Shown here in pieces: positions 63,787 through 64,000 of a stretch of DNA of 64,000 nucleotides. Origin of the DNA: Ipomoea triloba (Eukaryota; Streptophyta; Magnoliopsida; Solanales; Convolvulaceae); assembly GCF_003576645.1 (NCBI RefSeq), contig NC_044920.1, forward strand, positions 23,603,940 through 23,667,939. Reading direction: 5' to 3'. The position numbers and the translations under genes were made by a program. Each line of letters begins with the position of its first letter. The stretch's first letter is position 1. The notes beneath the pieces were generated by a model that did no database searches, was not told the DNA's origin, and was given only the letters and a program-made list of their open reading frames with translations.

Positions 63787-64000
63787 TATTATTTCTAGCT
63801 CTCTTCTTCTTGCCGGCCTGCCTGCGTTTTGGTCGTTGAACTATAAAGCAACAAAGTCAACTCTTCGTGGCTGGTGAATGCCCACTTTGTTTATTATTCT
63901 TCCCATTAATTTATTAACCATTAATTACATCCTTTTCTCTCCCAAGATTTGCCCCCAAAAGAGTGGAAAAGTCAAAATTTTGGGTTAAGACCCTCATGCT
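63787..64000. other. Upstream region of the small membrane-protein gene
   Basis: Likely 5' UTR and promoter on the minus strand. It ends at the window edge and no clear TATA box was found. Confidence 0.4.

Noticed and set aside
1..64000. CRISPR arrays, rRNA genes or functional tRNA genes
   Set aside because: No regular spacer arrays, rRNA cores or intact cloverleaf tRNAs were seen. The tRNA-like pieces fit SINE heads.

Overview
This window looks like nuclear DNA from a flowering plant, most likely a eudicot. The evidence is spliced genes with GT-AG introns, plant-specific families (cycling Dof factor, alpha-expansin, CML calmodulin-like protein, plant PTB and multi-KH proteins), and AT-rich intergenic DNA full of MITEs, SINEs and LTR retrotransposons. 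I cannot name the species from sequence alone. Four assembly scars are visible: single Ns at 4687 and 20451, and N blocks at 30301-30778 and 57172-57827.

Layout. 1-272: first exon of a minus-strand gene that runs off the left edge. 273-7240: repeats, including a fold-back element (1122-2017), a tRNA-type SINE (2757-2933), GGACCATGGTCC-type MITEs, and a decayed Ty1/copia element (5216-7240) whose 3' LTR lies just upstream of an MPSR1-like RING-H2 gene (7411-8058). 8116-10488: nested fold-back elements and a clean Mutator-type MITE with a 9-bp target duplication. 10860-11330: RNase H-like pseudogene. 12644-14374: two-exon cycling Dof factor. 15726-16358: three-exon gene for a small secreted peptide precursor with a PSY-like DY motif.

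16837-35716: the same locus appears twice. The first copy (16837-20354) carries a solo LTR. The second (20452-35716) carries the full-length LTR retrotransposon, inserted at the same site with the same GGAAA target duplication. A 96-bp chimeric filler and one N join them. This is best read as two haplotypes laid end to end, or less likely a real tandem duplication. The full element (21830-35261, minus strand) has Sirevirus (copia) hallmarks: Met-tRNA PBS, purine-rich PPT, large gag, pol, a small unknown ORF, tandem PPT-like repeats and a 1140-codon ORF3 in the env-like position.

35262-64000: a degenerate minisatellite, a fold-back element, a CML gene (37365-37943), dispersed duplications, an alpha-expansin gene (41570-43020, minus), a Mutator-type MITE (45411-46144), a ten-exon PTB-type splicing regulator (47627-52202, minus, one GC-AG intron), a four-KH-domain RNA-binding protein (55222-58950, plus), an AT-flanked fold-back element, SINE-like repeats, and a 53-residue conserved-looking membrane protein (63625-63786, minus) at the right end.

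The host genes do not form an operon-like system. Two adjacent ones (PTB and KH) are RNA-binding regulators; the others are independent housekeeping or regulatory genes. The most notable content is the allelic solo-LTR/full-length pair, the ORF3 and motif structure of the Sirevirus-like element, the shared architecture of five fold-back elements, and the candidate PSY-like peptide.
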